Below are positions 45,005 to 57,894 of a stretch of 64,000 nt of DNA, one piece after another. The DNA lies in assembly GCF_009730915.1 (NCBI RefSeq), contig NC_052488.1, positions 24,155,868 through 24,219,867 of the forward strand. Direction: 5' to 3'. The notes under the pieces are model-generated. The model was given only the letters and a program-made list of their open reading frames with translations. It searched no databases and had not been told where the DNA came from. This stretch comes from Dioscorea cayenensis subsp. rotundata. Lineage: Eukaryota > Streptophyta > Magnoliopsida > Dioscoreales > Dioscoreaceae. How positions within the stretch are numbered: the first letter of the stretch is position 1; each line of letters starts with the position of its first letter. The position numbers were made by a program, and so were the translations under genes.

Positions 45005-48000
45005 TGTAATACCACGAACCTTTGGATAATTCTTTGGAAAAAAATATTTAGGGTATTACTACGGTTGCGATAAGATTTTTTTCTACAGAGTAATCTTGTT
45101 GAGAAAGCCCAAGTGGAAAGAATAAGGACCTAAAGTGTAAAAACTTTTTTAAAAAGATTTTTGGGTTAAAGAATAAATGAAAAGGGTGGACATGAAATGT
45201 TTATGGAAACCGAGGGGACTGAAAGGTAAGATGGAAGGGATCTTTTTAAAAAAATGTTGTGTTATAACCTGGGGACCGTTGGGTAATTTGAAAGGACCTT
45301 TTTGAGAATACTATTTCATAATTCAGGGGATCATTGGTGAGTTTTTCAGGGACTGTTTTTGTAAGAAAAATATATTTGGAGGGATTGAAAGTGAATTTCG
45401 GCTGAAAAATGTAATTTAGAGGGAAAAAAATCTAGGGTTTGAGAAATTGTTCATCTTCTTCTCCATCTTTTGTGCTACTGATAGCTCGAGAAGAAAAAAA
45501 TAAAATAAAAAAAATGAAGAAATGAGGAGAAAAAAATGGGAGATTTGAGGTGGGGGATGGGAGATCGCTGAGGAGGAGCTCACGGAGGGATAGTTTTAGT
45601 TGGTAAGAGCTTTTCTTGGTGTATTTTTTTGATGAATGAGTGTATGTATGCATGTATATATGTGTATTTGATGGATTTGATGAAGATAATGATGGATTTG
45701 AGTAGGAAAAAAACATGTTTAATGGTTATAGATGATTGTTGCTTCGATTTGTGTTGAAAAAAATCGTTGTATTTGTGATGAATCTAAAAGCTTGAATGAA
45801 GGATGAGATTTTTCGGTTTCTTATGTGCAATTCTTGTAGCACGAGATTAGGGTTTGGTTTGATTAATTAAGTTGATGATGATGATGATTAAGGTGTTAAT
45901 GATGATGGTTAGATTGGAATTGGTTGAGTTAGCCAAGTTGATTTGGTTGGATCAAACCAAGTTATAATTGATTTGGTTGAGTTGAATTGAATTGAATTGA
46001 TTGAGTTGAGTTTGATTTGGTTTAACCAAGTTCATTTAATTGAATTGGAATTGGGTTTGGATGAGAATTGAATTGGTTGGGTTTGATTGAATTGATCCGA
46101 GTCGGGGGTTTGATTAAATCAAGTTGAGTGTGGTTGGACTTGAATGGTTTGGTTGAATTAAATTAGTTGAAGTTGATTTGGGTTTTGGTTTTGGATGTTG
46201 GGCTAAGGGTTTTGGGCGAACCAAGTTGGTTCAACGAAATTTGTATAAAAATTGAGTTGGTTCAAGGCTGGTTGGTTTAATTAAACCTGGTTCAGATGAA
46301 ATTGAGTTTGGTTCGAGTGAATTTGAGCTTGGTTCGGTGGAATTGAGGATGGTTCGGGGTTGGTCAGGAATGAGTACAGTCCAAATTGAATTGGCTTAAT
46401 TGTAATTGGAGACGATTTGGTTATCTGAGTCGAGGGTTTGAGCAGATTGGAGTGAGTGGGCGATAGATAGATCTATTATTGTTCTTGTATTTTTCTTTTT
46501 GTTTAAATATGTTATTTATTTTTATTATTATTACTATTAGGTGTTGTTCGGGTCTTGGGAGGGAGTTCAGGGTCTGTGAGGAACCGAGGACAGGAGTGAG
46601 TTAGTAGTGGCTATTATTTTTAAATAATTGATTAATTATTATTATTTTGAAATAATTGTTTAATGAGCTAGTATTTTGGAAATAAATGTTTAAGTATTTC
46701 ATTTTTATCATGTTTAATTACGTATAAAGGTCGAAAATATACTTATATTTATTTTTCCTACGATGTGCTCGTGATAATAGTATTGATACGTCGAGTTTTT
46801 GTATAATTATACGTGTTGTGAATAGTGAAAATACATGTATATGTGATTTAATTATTCAATTCTTGTATTTATTTTTTTGATGGGTATATATGCTTTGATT
46901 TGGAGTGATTTGCGAAACCATGTGAGCATATTAAAGATGTTTTTATCGGCGTTGTTAGTAGAATTGGTTTTCGTTCTCGGTATAGGAATGGTATAGATGA
47001 ATCACGGGCTTTCTTGGCGTTATGCGTTGTTATACTTTTGGCGTTGACTTTTGTGGAAAATAATGGTTATTTCCAGTGATGTGAATACTTGTCACGGAAA
47101 AGGATCACGTGTTATGATTTATCTGAGATGGTATTATTCTGTATTTACTTGATGGTTTTGATGGTGACGGGCTGAGGCCCGACTACTGCGATAGTGGGTC
47201 CCCACGGGCCGACCTTTAGAGGTGGCGTGGTGGACTGGGTGTTGATTACTACGAGGGGCGGTTCGGTGGGAGTGTAGAGCCACGTTGGATATTCAGTCGG
47301 AGTGGCAGGGGTCGTCGGGCCGGTGAGCCAGATGGGTCAGCCGATGGGGCGTGAGTTCCTTGGCGACTCTGAACCTAAGCCCGTGCCCGGCGAGGGGTTT
47401 AGAGAGTTTTTCTAGAACCATGTTATCTTTGGGTGAGTGTTGGGTATTGCTTTATTTTTGAATTTGAGATTTATGTTATATTTTTTTGAATTGTGATGAG
47501 ACCGGACTCTCCACAAAATTTGTGTTTTCAGGAAAATCAAATTGATGTTGATTTATGTTGAATTTAAGTTTCAAGAGTTCTTTAAAGATTGTATTTTTGC
47601 TAGAATTACGGTATTTTTTGGAAAAGTTGGAAAAAAATTATTTGAGAAGTTGGTATTTATATACTTTATATATCTTGTATTTAAATATTTGAAATTATTA
47701 AGCCACTCTGAAGCCATTGAATGTCTTTGTAGGCTGCGAGGGAGCGGGGACCCTAGATTGCTGATCGAGTATAGAGCTAGTCGGGGGTTGAGTCCATAGC
47801 TGGGATGGGTCCCCCACTTTTCTTTATTTCTTGTCGTTGGTGTTGTGATCTTGTAAGCGGTTGTACCCATAAATTTGAGTTATTGTATTCATAATATTTA
47901 TGTATTTGAGACACTGTAGTTGGTGTAAAGTTGTAAAAATGTGATTTTGTAAGTTTGATTTGATTTTTTTGAGAGCGTCGGGTTTCGGTTAAAAGGGATT

Positions 48001-48053
48001 TTTTTAAGCGATGGGTGCTACGTTCTACCTCGAGTGGAAGGGGTGGGTGTGAC
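45005..48053. mobile_element. 5' LTR (about 3.05 kb) of a non-autonomous gypsy-type retrotransposon
   Basis: Begins TGTAATACCACGAACC and ends GGGTGGGTGTGAC, where the partner ends GTGACA. It aligns over its full length with 48552-51580. Long 'ttgaattgg..gttga' low-complexity tracts lie at 45880-46440. Short open frames inside (for example at the equivalent of 49074) are not protein-like. Differences between the two LTRs concentrate at CNG sites in the CG-rich part (47160-47400 against 50690-50950). Confidence 0.9.
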
Positions 48054-48551
48054 GTCTTTTTGAGTATCGGTATGTGGGTTGAGATATCCGGTTTGGTAGA
48101 GATCGCGGGTTGTGATCTGAGCCTAAGTTTAGAAGTCGTGTCTAGACTTAAAGGTTTAGTAGTGATTAGGCAGAAAGTTAAGGGGCCCGATAGAAGTATT
48201 TAGAGTCTCGATCGGGTTAAAAACCTAAGTTGCGTGTTGGGATTGAGGGTGATAGTAGGTTTTGACATTTTGAGACAAAGAGGTGAGTAGTGTCTTGTAG
48301 TCGGGATCGTGGGTTGAGATATTTGTGAATTGTTTTTATCAAAAATGAGTTGACTTGAAGATGCCAAAGAAGTGTGTTTGGCATGTTGTTTGTTGAGTCG
48401 ATATATAGTGATTTGCGGTGTGATTATTTACTATTAAGCATATTTGTAGCAAGAGAAAGCGAGATCTTGGAACCGATAAATGAAATTCGGTGATATCAGT
48501 TGATGTATGCTAAGAAATTTCGAGGACGAAATTTTTCTTAAGGGGAAGGAT
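48054..48551 (+). mobile_element. Very short internal region (about 500 bp) of the LTR element
   Basis: After the LTR a degenerate 'gagtatcggtatg' could be the primer-binding site TGGTATCAGAG. The last part reads NFEDEIFLKG (near 48515-48545), the typical C-terminal end of gypsy polyproteins, running into a purine-rich AAGGGGAAGGA just before the 3' LTR (polypurine tract). Nothing else of gag or pol remains. The element must rely on proteins from a full-length relative. Confidence 0.75.
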
Positions 48552-51500
48552 TGTAATACCCACGAACCTTTGGATAATTCTTGGAAAAAAATATTTAGGG
48601 TATTACTACGATTTGCGATAAGATTTTTCTACTGAGTAAAGTCTTGTTGAGAAACACAGTGGAAAAGAATAAGGACCTAAGTGTAAAACTTTTTTAAAAG
48701 ATTTTTTGGGTTAAAGAATAAATGAAAAGGGTGGACATGAAATGTTTATGGAAACCGAGGGAGCTGAAAGGTAAGATGGAAGGGATCTTTTTAAAAAAAT
48801 GTTGTGTTATAACCTGGGGACCGTTGGGTAATTTGAAAGGACCTTTTTGAGAATACTATTTCATAATTCAGGGATCATTGGTGAGTTTTTTCAGGGACTG
48901 TTTTGTAAGAAAATATATTTGGAGGGATTGAAAGTGAATTTCAGCTGAAAATGTAATTTAGAGGAAAAAAATCTAGGGTTTGAGAAATTGTTCATCTTCT
49001 TCTCCATCTTTTGTACTCTGATAGCGAGAAGAAAAAAATAAAAATAAAAAAATGAAGAAATGAGGAGAAAAAAATGGGAGATTTGAGGTGGGGGATGGGA
49101 GATCGTGGGAGGAGGCTCATGGGAGGGATGGTTTTAGTTGGTAAGAGCTTTTCTTGGTGTATTTTTTTGATGAATGAGTGTATGTATGCATGTATATATG
49201 TGTATTTGATGGATTTGATGAAGATAATGATGGATTTGAGTAGGAAAAAAACATGTTTAATGGTTATAGATGATTGTTGCTTGATTTGTGTTGAAAAAAA
49301 TCATTGTATTTGTGATGAATCTAGCTTGAATGAAGGATGAGATTTTTCGGTTTCTTGTATGCGATTCTTTGTAGCAGAGATTAGGGGTTTAGTTTGATTA
49401 ATTAAGTTGATGATGATGATGATTAAAGGTGTTAATGATGATGGTTAGATTGGAATTGGTTGAGTTAGCCAAGTTGATTTGGTTGGATCAAACCAAGTTA
49501 TAATTGATTTGGTTGAGTTGAATTGAATTGAATTGATTGAGTTGAGTTTGATTTGGTTTAACCAAGTTCGTTTAATTGAATTGGAATTGGGTTTGGATGA
49601 GAATTGAATTGGTTGGGTTTGATTGAATTGATCTGGTCAGGGTTTGATTAAATCAAGTTGAGTGTGGTTGGACTTGAATGGTTTGGTTGAATTAAATTAG
49701 TTGAAGTTGATTTGGGTTTGGTTTTGGATGTTGGGCTAAGGGTTTTGGGCCGAACCAGAGTTGGTTTAACGAATTTGTATAAGATTGAGTTGGTTGAGGC
49801 TGGTTGGTTTAATTAAAGCACTGGTTCGGTGAAATTGAGTTTGGTTCGGTGAATTTGAGCTTGGTTCGGTGGAATTGAGGATGGTTCGGGGTTGGTCAGG
49901 AATGAGTGCAGTCAAATTGAATTGGGCTTAATTGTAATTGGAGACCAATTTGGTTATCTGGTCGGGGTTTGAGCAGATTGGAGTGAGTGGGTCGATAGAT
50001 AGTCTATTATTGTTCTTGTATTTTTCTTTTTTTGTTTAAATATGTTATTTATTTTTTATTATTATTCTATTAGGTGTTGTTCGGTCTTGGGAGGGAGTTC
50101 AGGGTCTAGCGAGGAACCCAAGGACACGGGTGAGTTGGTAGTGGCTATTATTTTAAATAATTGATTAATTATTATTATTTTTGAAATAATTGTTTAATGG
50201 CTAGATATTTTTGGAAATAAATGTTTAAGTATTTCATTTTATCATGTTTAATTGCAGTATAAAGGTGAAATATACTTATATTTATTTTTCCTACGATGTG
50301 CCGTGATAGCAGTATTGATACATCGAGTTTTGTATAATTATACGTGTTGTGAATAGTGAAAATACATGTATATGTGATTTAATTATTCAATTCTTGTATT
50401 TATTTTTTTGATGGGTATATATGCTTTGATTTGGAGTGATTTGCGAAACCATGTGAGCATATTAAAGATGTTTTTATCGGCGTTGTTAGTAGAATTGGTT
50501 TTCATTCACGGTATAGGGAATGGTATCAGTGGATCTGAGGCTTTCTTGGCGTTATCGTTGTTATACTTTTGGCGTTGACTTTTGTGGAAAATAATGGTTA
50601 TTTCAGTGATGTGAATACTTGTCACGGAAAAGGATCTCGTGTTATGATTTACTCTGAGATGGTATTATTCTTTGTATTTACTTGATGGTTTTGATGGTGA
50701 CGGGCTGAAGGCCCGACTCTGCGATGAGTGGGTCCCCGAGGCTGACCTTTTAGAGGTGGCGTGGTGGACACAGGGTGTTGATTACTCACGAGGGCCGGTT
50801 CGGTGGGAGTGTAGAGCCACGGCTGGATATTCATCGAGTGGCCAGGGGTCGCGGCCAGGGTGAGCCAGATGGGTCGGCGATGGGGCGTGAGTTCCTTGGC
50901 GGCTCTGAACCTAAGCCCGCTGACCCCGGCGAGGGTTTTAGAGAGTTTTTCTGAACCATGTTATCTTTGGGTGAGTGTTGGGTATTGCTTTATTTTTGAA
51001 TTTGAGATTTATGTTATATTTTTTTGAATTGTGATGAGACCAGACTCTCACAAAATTTGTGTTTTCTGAGAAAATCAAATTGATGTTGATTTATGTTGAA
51101 TTTAAGTTTCAAGAGTTCTTTAAAGATTGTATTTTGCTAGAATTACGGTATTTTTGGAAAAAGTTGGAAAAAAATTATTTGAGAAGTTGGTATTTATATA
51201 CTTTATATATCTTGTATTTAAATATTTGAAATTATTAAGCCACTCTGAACCATTGAGATGTCTTTGTAGTTTGCGGGAGGCGAGGGACCCTAGATTGCTG
51301 ATCGAGTATAGAGCTAGTCAGGGTTGAGTCCATGACTGCAGTGGGTCCCCCCCTTTTCTTTATTTCTTGTCATTGGTGTTGTGATCTTGTAGCGGTTGTA
51401 CCCGCAAATTTGAGTTATTGTATTCATAATATTTATGTATTTGAACCTGTAGTTGGTGTAAAGTTGTAAAATGTGATTTGTAAGTTTGATTTGATTTTTG

Positions 51501-51580
51501 AGAGGCGTCAGTTTCCAGTTAAAAGGGATTTTTAACTGATGGGTGCCACATTTACCTCGGTGGAAGGGGTGGGTGTGACA
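48552..51580. mobile_element. 3' LTR (3029 bp) of the same element
   Basis: Begins TGTAATACCCACGAACC, ends GGGTGGGTGTGACA, and is followed by the CTATA duplication at 51581-51585. With the 5' LTR it makes a 6576-bp element inserted in lectin psi4. Confidence 0.92.
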
Positions 51581-51795
51581 CTATATCACCGGAGTATTGC
51601 ACTGAATCGATGACCTTAGCCCAATTGACTAAAGCTGTTAGGGTGGTCTTTGAGTGGGTCATCTTTGTTGAAGAGTTGGTACATCAAATCTTGGGGGACG
51701 TATATCTCGAAGGGTACCATCGTCTTGGGAGGGACGAGGCGTGGGTCCCATCTTGGGACTACTGTCTGGGTAGTTCAGGATGTCGTGGCTGTCTT
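51581..51795 (-). pseudogene. Lectin pseudogene psi4, middle piece
   Basis: Continues L2 homology from the TSPVLYSGDV/APIG region back to the ALVLRYDGT and NSRTES region of domain 1, with many indels. It lies between the 6.6-kb element and the solo LTR. Confidence 0.8.
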
Positions 51796-54213
51796 TGTGA
51801 GGCCCCGTCCCTTAAATTAGATCCTGGCAGTCGATGCAGAACTTTTTCAATCGAGGCCGTTTGATTTATAAGATTTTTAAAACCCTTGTTCTTATCCTTG
51901 CGGTTACCAAATATCACGACTTAACTATATCTCCACCACCCATGATCTTCTATTGTCGTGAGGCAAAAAACCCCTAGCCCTCATTTCCGTTTCCTTCAGT
52001 GGTGGTCTTGGCAGCGAGGACTAGTGGATCTTCTTTTTGAGGTTTGTTACGCTTCTTTCAAGGTAGGATCCTAGAGCTTTGTGCATAATATATATTAATG
52101 ATTATTAATGCTGGGTTGGCTCTAGATTTCTTTCTTTCTTAAACCCTAAAAATTTGTTCTTATTTGTGATTCAGCCTTTAATCCTTAGATTTAGCCCTTG
52201 AGTTTCTAGGGTTTGTTCCCGATTTGTAGTTTGGAAGAGTTTTTGTTTCTCTTTTTGATGTATGCACCTAAGCATATTCTTAGGATCTTTTGACCGTGAT
52301 GCTTTTATGGATTTAATCACGTCTCGAGGATGAGATTTTTGCATGATATATTTGATGTAATGTGAAGTATAGTTGATTGAGGTATAGCCTTTTTAGTATA
52401 ATTGTCTCGGATGATATTTCTGTACAGAACTTGAAGAATCATGGCCAATTTTGATGATCATAGAGATTGAATTAGATGAGGTTAAAAATAAGAAAGTTGT
52501 TCATTTGTGAGTTGTCTAATTGTCACTAAAATTTCATTACTTTTGGAGTTGTAGGTTGAGAGATATGCATATTTTAAAAGTATATGTCTGAATTATAAGT
52601 TGCAGAAATAGTTAGAGATTCAATTGAATGTTATAAATTGAGTAGTACTCTAAATTATGTGAATTTCGGATATGTTATAGTGTTACTATTATTCCTAGAA
52701 TTTTGAAATTTGTGATTTGTAAAAGTGTGAGTGAAGTTATGAGGGTTTTAGTACTCATTGATCATATTGGAATTATTGATATGGCTTTTAGCTAGAGTGG
52801 GTAATTGCTATTGTACCCTCACAATAATCAATATTTGGGAGTGTAGAATAATACTTTGAACTTTTTGCATTTGTACCCTTCTAAAAATCTTTTTATTTAA
52901 TATTATTGTTTGTTAGCCTCGATTTGTTATTTGAAAGCTAATAGGATCTCTTCTCAAATATAGGAAATGCCAAAGGTGTAAGGTTTGAGAGTATTTTTTT
53001 GGCGATAATCAGGTAAGTATCCCACATATAAATCTTATTATATGTATATACTTGAAAATTCAAGTTTTATGAACTTTTGGAATTTTTAAAGAAAATTACT
53101 GATTATTTTGAAATATATATTTTGAATTATTTACTTATTATTATTTTTGGAATTACTTTAAATTATTTGAAATTTTTGAGTTAATGATATTTTATTTTTG
53201 GATTACAATTATCGGAAAGGTTTAAATATTTATTTTTAATTCGGATTATTTTTATTTGTAAAAAAATTTAAATAGTTTATCTAAATATGTATTATTCAAT
53301 TATGAATTTCGGATATGTTTTAGTTAATTTATGATTAATTATTATTAATAAGTTATACTATTCATGTTTGAATTCAAGTAGCGGTTTATTTTGCTATGAT
53401 AAAATGGGATCATAAGACTGCTAAAAATTTTTGTTTGGCATATTATTCAGTATTATGCTGTAATCGCAATTTTTGTTAGTTTATTGTTTTGTGAGCATGC
53501 GGTATTTTGACATAAAAACTAGTCCCCGATTAACTATGCTGATAACCACATGCGGTGGGGGTTAAACAACGACCCAGGTAGTCGACACGTATTTTTGATC
53601 TAGAAACTATAGTTTTCCCACCGCTTTGCCGTCGTTGAAGAATATCGGCCTTTGATAATTTTTGGCTCAGGGAGTCATAGGGGTAAAAAAATATGACTTT
53701 TTGTTAAATTTTTGTCTCGGGTCTTCGAGGGTAAACATATGAATTTTTGTAATTTTGTTTTAGCGATAGTTGTTTTGGGGGACCCTATATGCTCGGTTTT
53801 GACATCTTTGTTTACTTGAAATAATTCGGTTTCCGATTTTTCTCATTTAGATAAATTATGATTTTTGTGTAAATGATCCCAATATTTTTTTAGTGGTTGC
53901 TTCTCTGAGTTTGTCGAGCTCATAAATTTTGTTGATATCGGATCGGGAGTAGAGGGTCGGGTGGCGAGATAGCTTAGCAAGGATCGTTGGGCCATCGCCG
54001 TTTTATTTAGCTTGTAATAAGTCCCTTATTGTTGTGGGCCTAGGTTTTATTTGAATAAGTTTATATTGTTTTTGCAATCCACGATTTTTGATTTTTTTGT
54101 TACTGTTTTGAATCGAGTTTGAGGCCTTGTATGCTCTACTTGGTATCGGCCTTGTGAGGTGTCTGACGCGTTTGTCGGTGTCCGGGTCCATAAAAGTCGG
54201 GTTGGGCGTGACA
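51796..54213. mobile_element. Solo LTR of a gypsy-type retrotransposon (2418 bp)
   Basis: Starts TGTGAGGCCCCGTCCC and ends GGGTTGGGCGTGACA. It is flanked by GTCT(T) on the left and CGTCT (54214-54218) on the right, consistent with a 5-bp duplication, and lectin sequence resumes immediately. No internal region or second LTR is present, so unequal recombination probably removed them. The first 1.6 kb recurs at 15625-17233. Confidence 0.82.
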
Positions 54214-54525
54214 CGTCTCAGAGTGTAGAGGTAGAGTTTGCCATTCGGGAGAGGTGAGGTGGCACCCTCGCCCATAGCCACTAGTCGTGGTCTCCCAGAT
54301 TCATTTGTGCTCCCGTTTTTAAGGACAAGGTTGCGATCCGATTGCATAGTTAGGTTGTATTCCTTGTACGTCGGGGTTTTGGCCCTCTACAGCCAGTAGG
54401 CCGCGGTGATCATGAAGTTGGAAGCCAAACCCAGGAGGAGATAAGGACGCCGAGCTGAATGCTAAAGAGTCGAAGTGTTTGAAGGACCTTGGTATCGCCA
54501 TTGGAGTTGGAACTAGCTTCTTCAC
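54214..54525 (-). pseudogene. Lectin pseudogene psi4, N-terminal piece with signal peptide
   Basis: Matches L2 residues 1 to about 105: MKKLVPTPMAI, a frameshifted hydrophobic signal segment, QNP/LTYKEY-like and QSDxNLVLKNGST. Frameshifts occur within the signal peptide and after GST. Its core promoter is split by the hAT-type insertion at 54579. Confidence 0.85.
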
Positions 54526-54578
54526 GAGTATGTGGGCTGCGTCTAGATTTCAAAACCACTACTTCTCTCCTTAATTAT

Positions 54579-55481
54579 CGATGTTTTTCGAGCCAGGACC
54601 CAAAGTGAGCCAGGCCAAATAATCGGATCATGGGTCGATTGGTTGAGCAGGATGCCCCGGGTTGGTTGAACCGGATGATGTAATATATATATATATATTA
54701 ATACAAATATTAATTATCCAAACCCATATATTCCAAACTTAATTCAAACATGATATGCCAATATGTTACTTAACATGAACATGATATGCAAAATTATCAT
54801 CCCACCAATTCACATGTGATATTATATATATATATAGAGAGAGATATATAATACATATTATTATCACCGTCACATCAATTCATATTATAATTGCTTTCGA
54901 GTGCTTGAAAGCTTCTTCCTTTATCGATATTTTATTATTGTTGACATATGACCACCGGTGTGCAGCAGCATAGTTGAAGACATTTTTGGTTAGGCTGCAC
55001 ACGCTGAGCTTACAAGAGATGCACTCTCTCTGGCAACTCCGACAGCCCACTGCAGGCCTCTCAACTTTATCTTCACCTCTAGCCATTCTCTCCGAGTCTC
55101 GACCCTATCTCGCCTCCTTACATTTCTATCTCCGGGTCTCCATCTCCAATCTCTCCAAATGCATCTCCTACTCCCAATCTCACACCCTTTGCATCGCTTA
55201 TCTCATCTACATAGACACCAAGCTGTGAGATTGTCACTGCCATTTGCGATCTCCACCTTCTCTCTAACCCCGACTACTCCCATTTTTCTTGATGACAGTC
55301 TTGGCCTATATGGAGCAGGGGTTAACCCTGGGTCAGAGTAAAGCCAGCAGGTTCGTGGGTTTTAATGGGTTTGACCGGGTCAACACTTAGTCAATGATCT
55401 ATATAGAACCGGACCGGACTGCTGGCCAGTTCCTGGTTCCACCAGTCAACATGGCCGGTCGGTCCGGGTTTCAAAACATTG
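54579..55481. mobile_element. hAT-type non-autonomous DNA transposon (903 bp) in the psi4 promoter
   Basis: The right end as reverse complement reads CAATGTTTTGAAACCCGGAC, the left end CGATGTTTTTCGAGCCAGGA. The target-site duplication is TTAATTAT at 54571-54578 and 55482-55489, a single TTAATTAT at the same place in L2 (30238-30245). Eight bases and CA-TG ends indicate hAT. The terminal sequence is related to the 1730-2363 element, while the middle differs. It separates the lectin ATG from the rest of its promoter. Confidence 0.88.
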
Positions 55482-56617
55482 TTAATTATATTGTAAAGAG
55501 ATGAGTTGTTGTTGCAAGCGAGACGTATCCACGTCATACAGTTGCAATAAAACAACACACAAAATAACACAACTCAAGAAGCACGTGAATGGTGTCATGA
55601 ACTTCCGAAGTGGTCCACTTCCATTTGTGAGACTTTCAGCTAGAATCCATTATGGCATATAAATGTGGGCCTTAATTAATGGCGATCATCCACATCTGTT
55701 TTTTTTTTTATCTCTATGGTCAGAACCATATAGTCCATATCCTTGTGGACCTGTGGTAGGGTATCTCTTGCCTTAGCTCATAAATTTTCAATTAATGCGT
55801 GACATAATTGATGTCTTGTGTGTGGTTGACACCTTTGTATTGTTTTAATTTTATATATGTTTTTAAAAATAGATATTTCGGTTATATATTTCTTTATCAT
55901 TCTAATTAAATTGAATATCTCATGATAGCCTAGAATTAGTACTGCCATATTACTCCACCAAAAATCTATCTATGAAAAAAACTAGAATTAATAATGTCTC
56001 CTCTAAATCGATTTTTTTTTTTATGTCCTCATAAATTTATAATTAAATCTTACAATAATGCAATGAGAATATTGACATATCACTACATGTTAAAATAACA
56101 TATTGGATTAATATGCTTTTTTGACTTGTTTTTGTGTCCTCATAAATTTATAATTAACTCTTGCAATAATGCAACGGGAGTCTTGTCATAGTACCACATG
56201 TTAAAATAACATGCTGATTAATATGTTTTTTTTTGTGTCCTCATAAATTTATAATTAGCTATTACAATAATGCAATAGGAATTTTGACATATCGCCACAT
56301 GTTAAAATGTTGATTAATATGTTTTTCTTTATTATATATCATGAGTACTTCATTAGTTGTGCTTTCATTTTCATTTTAATATAGTAGTATAGTCTATATA
56401 TATTTATATATGAGGTGTGAATAGTTCATACTATAGGTTCGCTTCTGATTTTTTTCAATATCCTAACCACATCACTTATTACGTACTTTTTAAATTTGAA
56501 AACCGAAGAAATTCTAAAGATATAACGAATAGATAATGAATCGGACACCAGAAAAAAATGAATTCTCCACATTAAATTGTTTCTACATTTGCCTAGCACA
56601 TTATTGTATGCGCGTCA

Positions 56618-56935
56618 TTTGTTTCTTTTTACTTGTCATATTTACTTAATTTATGATTAAAAAAAAATATTTAAAGTTAGTTGGTTACTTATATTTTATA
56701 AGAAATTTTATTAATTTTTAAAACTACTCATATTAAAAACCCCACTAGTGAAGTATATAATTTAATATTTAATTGATTGTGATTTATTGAAAATTTTAAC
56801 TATATTAAATTAAAAAATAAATTTAATAAATATTTAGTAATATACAAATTTTTTTATTTGATAAATAAAAAAATAATAAAAAAGAGTTCCAAAACGTAAC
56901 AACTAAAAAAAGACAGACTGAGGAGAGTATATATT
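56618..56935. mobile_element. Stowaway-type MITE (copy of 31312-31630)
   Basis: Starts with 'gtttctttttacttgtcata' and ends near 'gacagactgaggagagtata'. Degenerate ends. Confidence 0.65.
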
Positions 56936-56989
56936 AAAAGTCCGTTATTTGGATCATTTTCCCTCACCACTACCCTCGATTGGAAGTAA

Positions 56990-57185
56990 ATGATCTCACA
57001 TTTAATCCTTTTCCTCACCCACATATTCAATCGGCCTCACACATTTAATCCTTTTCCTCACCACATATTCCAATCGAGCCTCACACATTTAATCTGTTTC
57101 CTCCCACATTTAATCGGTTTCCTCCCCACATATTCCAATCGGCCTCACACATTTAATCCGTTTCCTCCCCACCAACCCTCGATTG
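56990..57185. repeat. Minisatellite of about 43 bp (copy of 31655-31835)
   Basis: Same unit ('cacatattccaatcg.cctcacacatttaatc..tttcct') with a different number and order of complete units. Confidence 0.8.
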
Positions 57186-57894
57186 GAAGTAATTGATCTC
57201 ACACATCTATAGTATTTATTAGTACTAGTACTATTGAACATTAGAGCAACGATGCATGCATACTCTAACCATCGAGCTCACGAGATTGTAAGTAGCGATG
57301 CGAAACCTATATGTCACGAACCCGTGATCGGTGCTGGAACAATTAACGAGCGATAAATATCCTACCTACATTGCTATCAGCTCCAACAGACGAGGCGTGC
57401 CCCAAAACAAATGGTGCTGAGCTAGGTAGACTTGCATTGTTAATCAAAATAATCATACTGCGTGACCAAGTTACTATCGTTTTTTTGTATGTTTTTTTAA
57501 TTGTCACTTGCTCTACGTTCAGTCTTCGTGGTAATGATATATTATCGCATATAAGATTAACGTAATAATATGAGTGAAAAATTTTATATTGTTGAAAATA
57601 TTACGAGTAATTTGATATAACCAGTATTTGGTTGGAAAGCTATTATTATCGGTAATAGTTCATTAGTCAGTATTAGTCGTCATGTTAATCGATTTGTTAA
57701 AAATATAAAAAGTTATAAGATTACACGATGATCCAGGATGAGATCTACGAAATTTGGTGATAATAGAATTGCCAACCTTCTTGGTAATATTTATAAGTTG
57801 GTAATGTGGTATTACATACCAGTCAAGATTCTACCACTGCTGATACAAGCAGTAGTATCTTTTTACATTCTGCATGAATCAAGCGAGCTCTAAA

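Larger units (their letters stand above)
55490..57590. repeat. psi4 upstream region, copy of 30246-32223
   Basis: Near-identical to the L2 promoter block, including the threefold 95-bp array (56020-56320). Compared with L2 it has an extra stretch around 55690-55735 ('gatcatccac..gaaccatatag'), which probably means L2 has a deletion. No gene visible. Confidence 0.75.

Noticed and set aside
49074..49340. 88-codon frame MGDLRWGMGD... in the 3' LTR
   Set aside because: Lies in LTR sequence, is not kept open in the 5' LTR, and looks like translated non-coding DNA.
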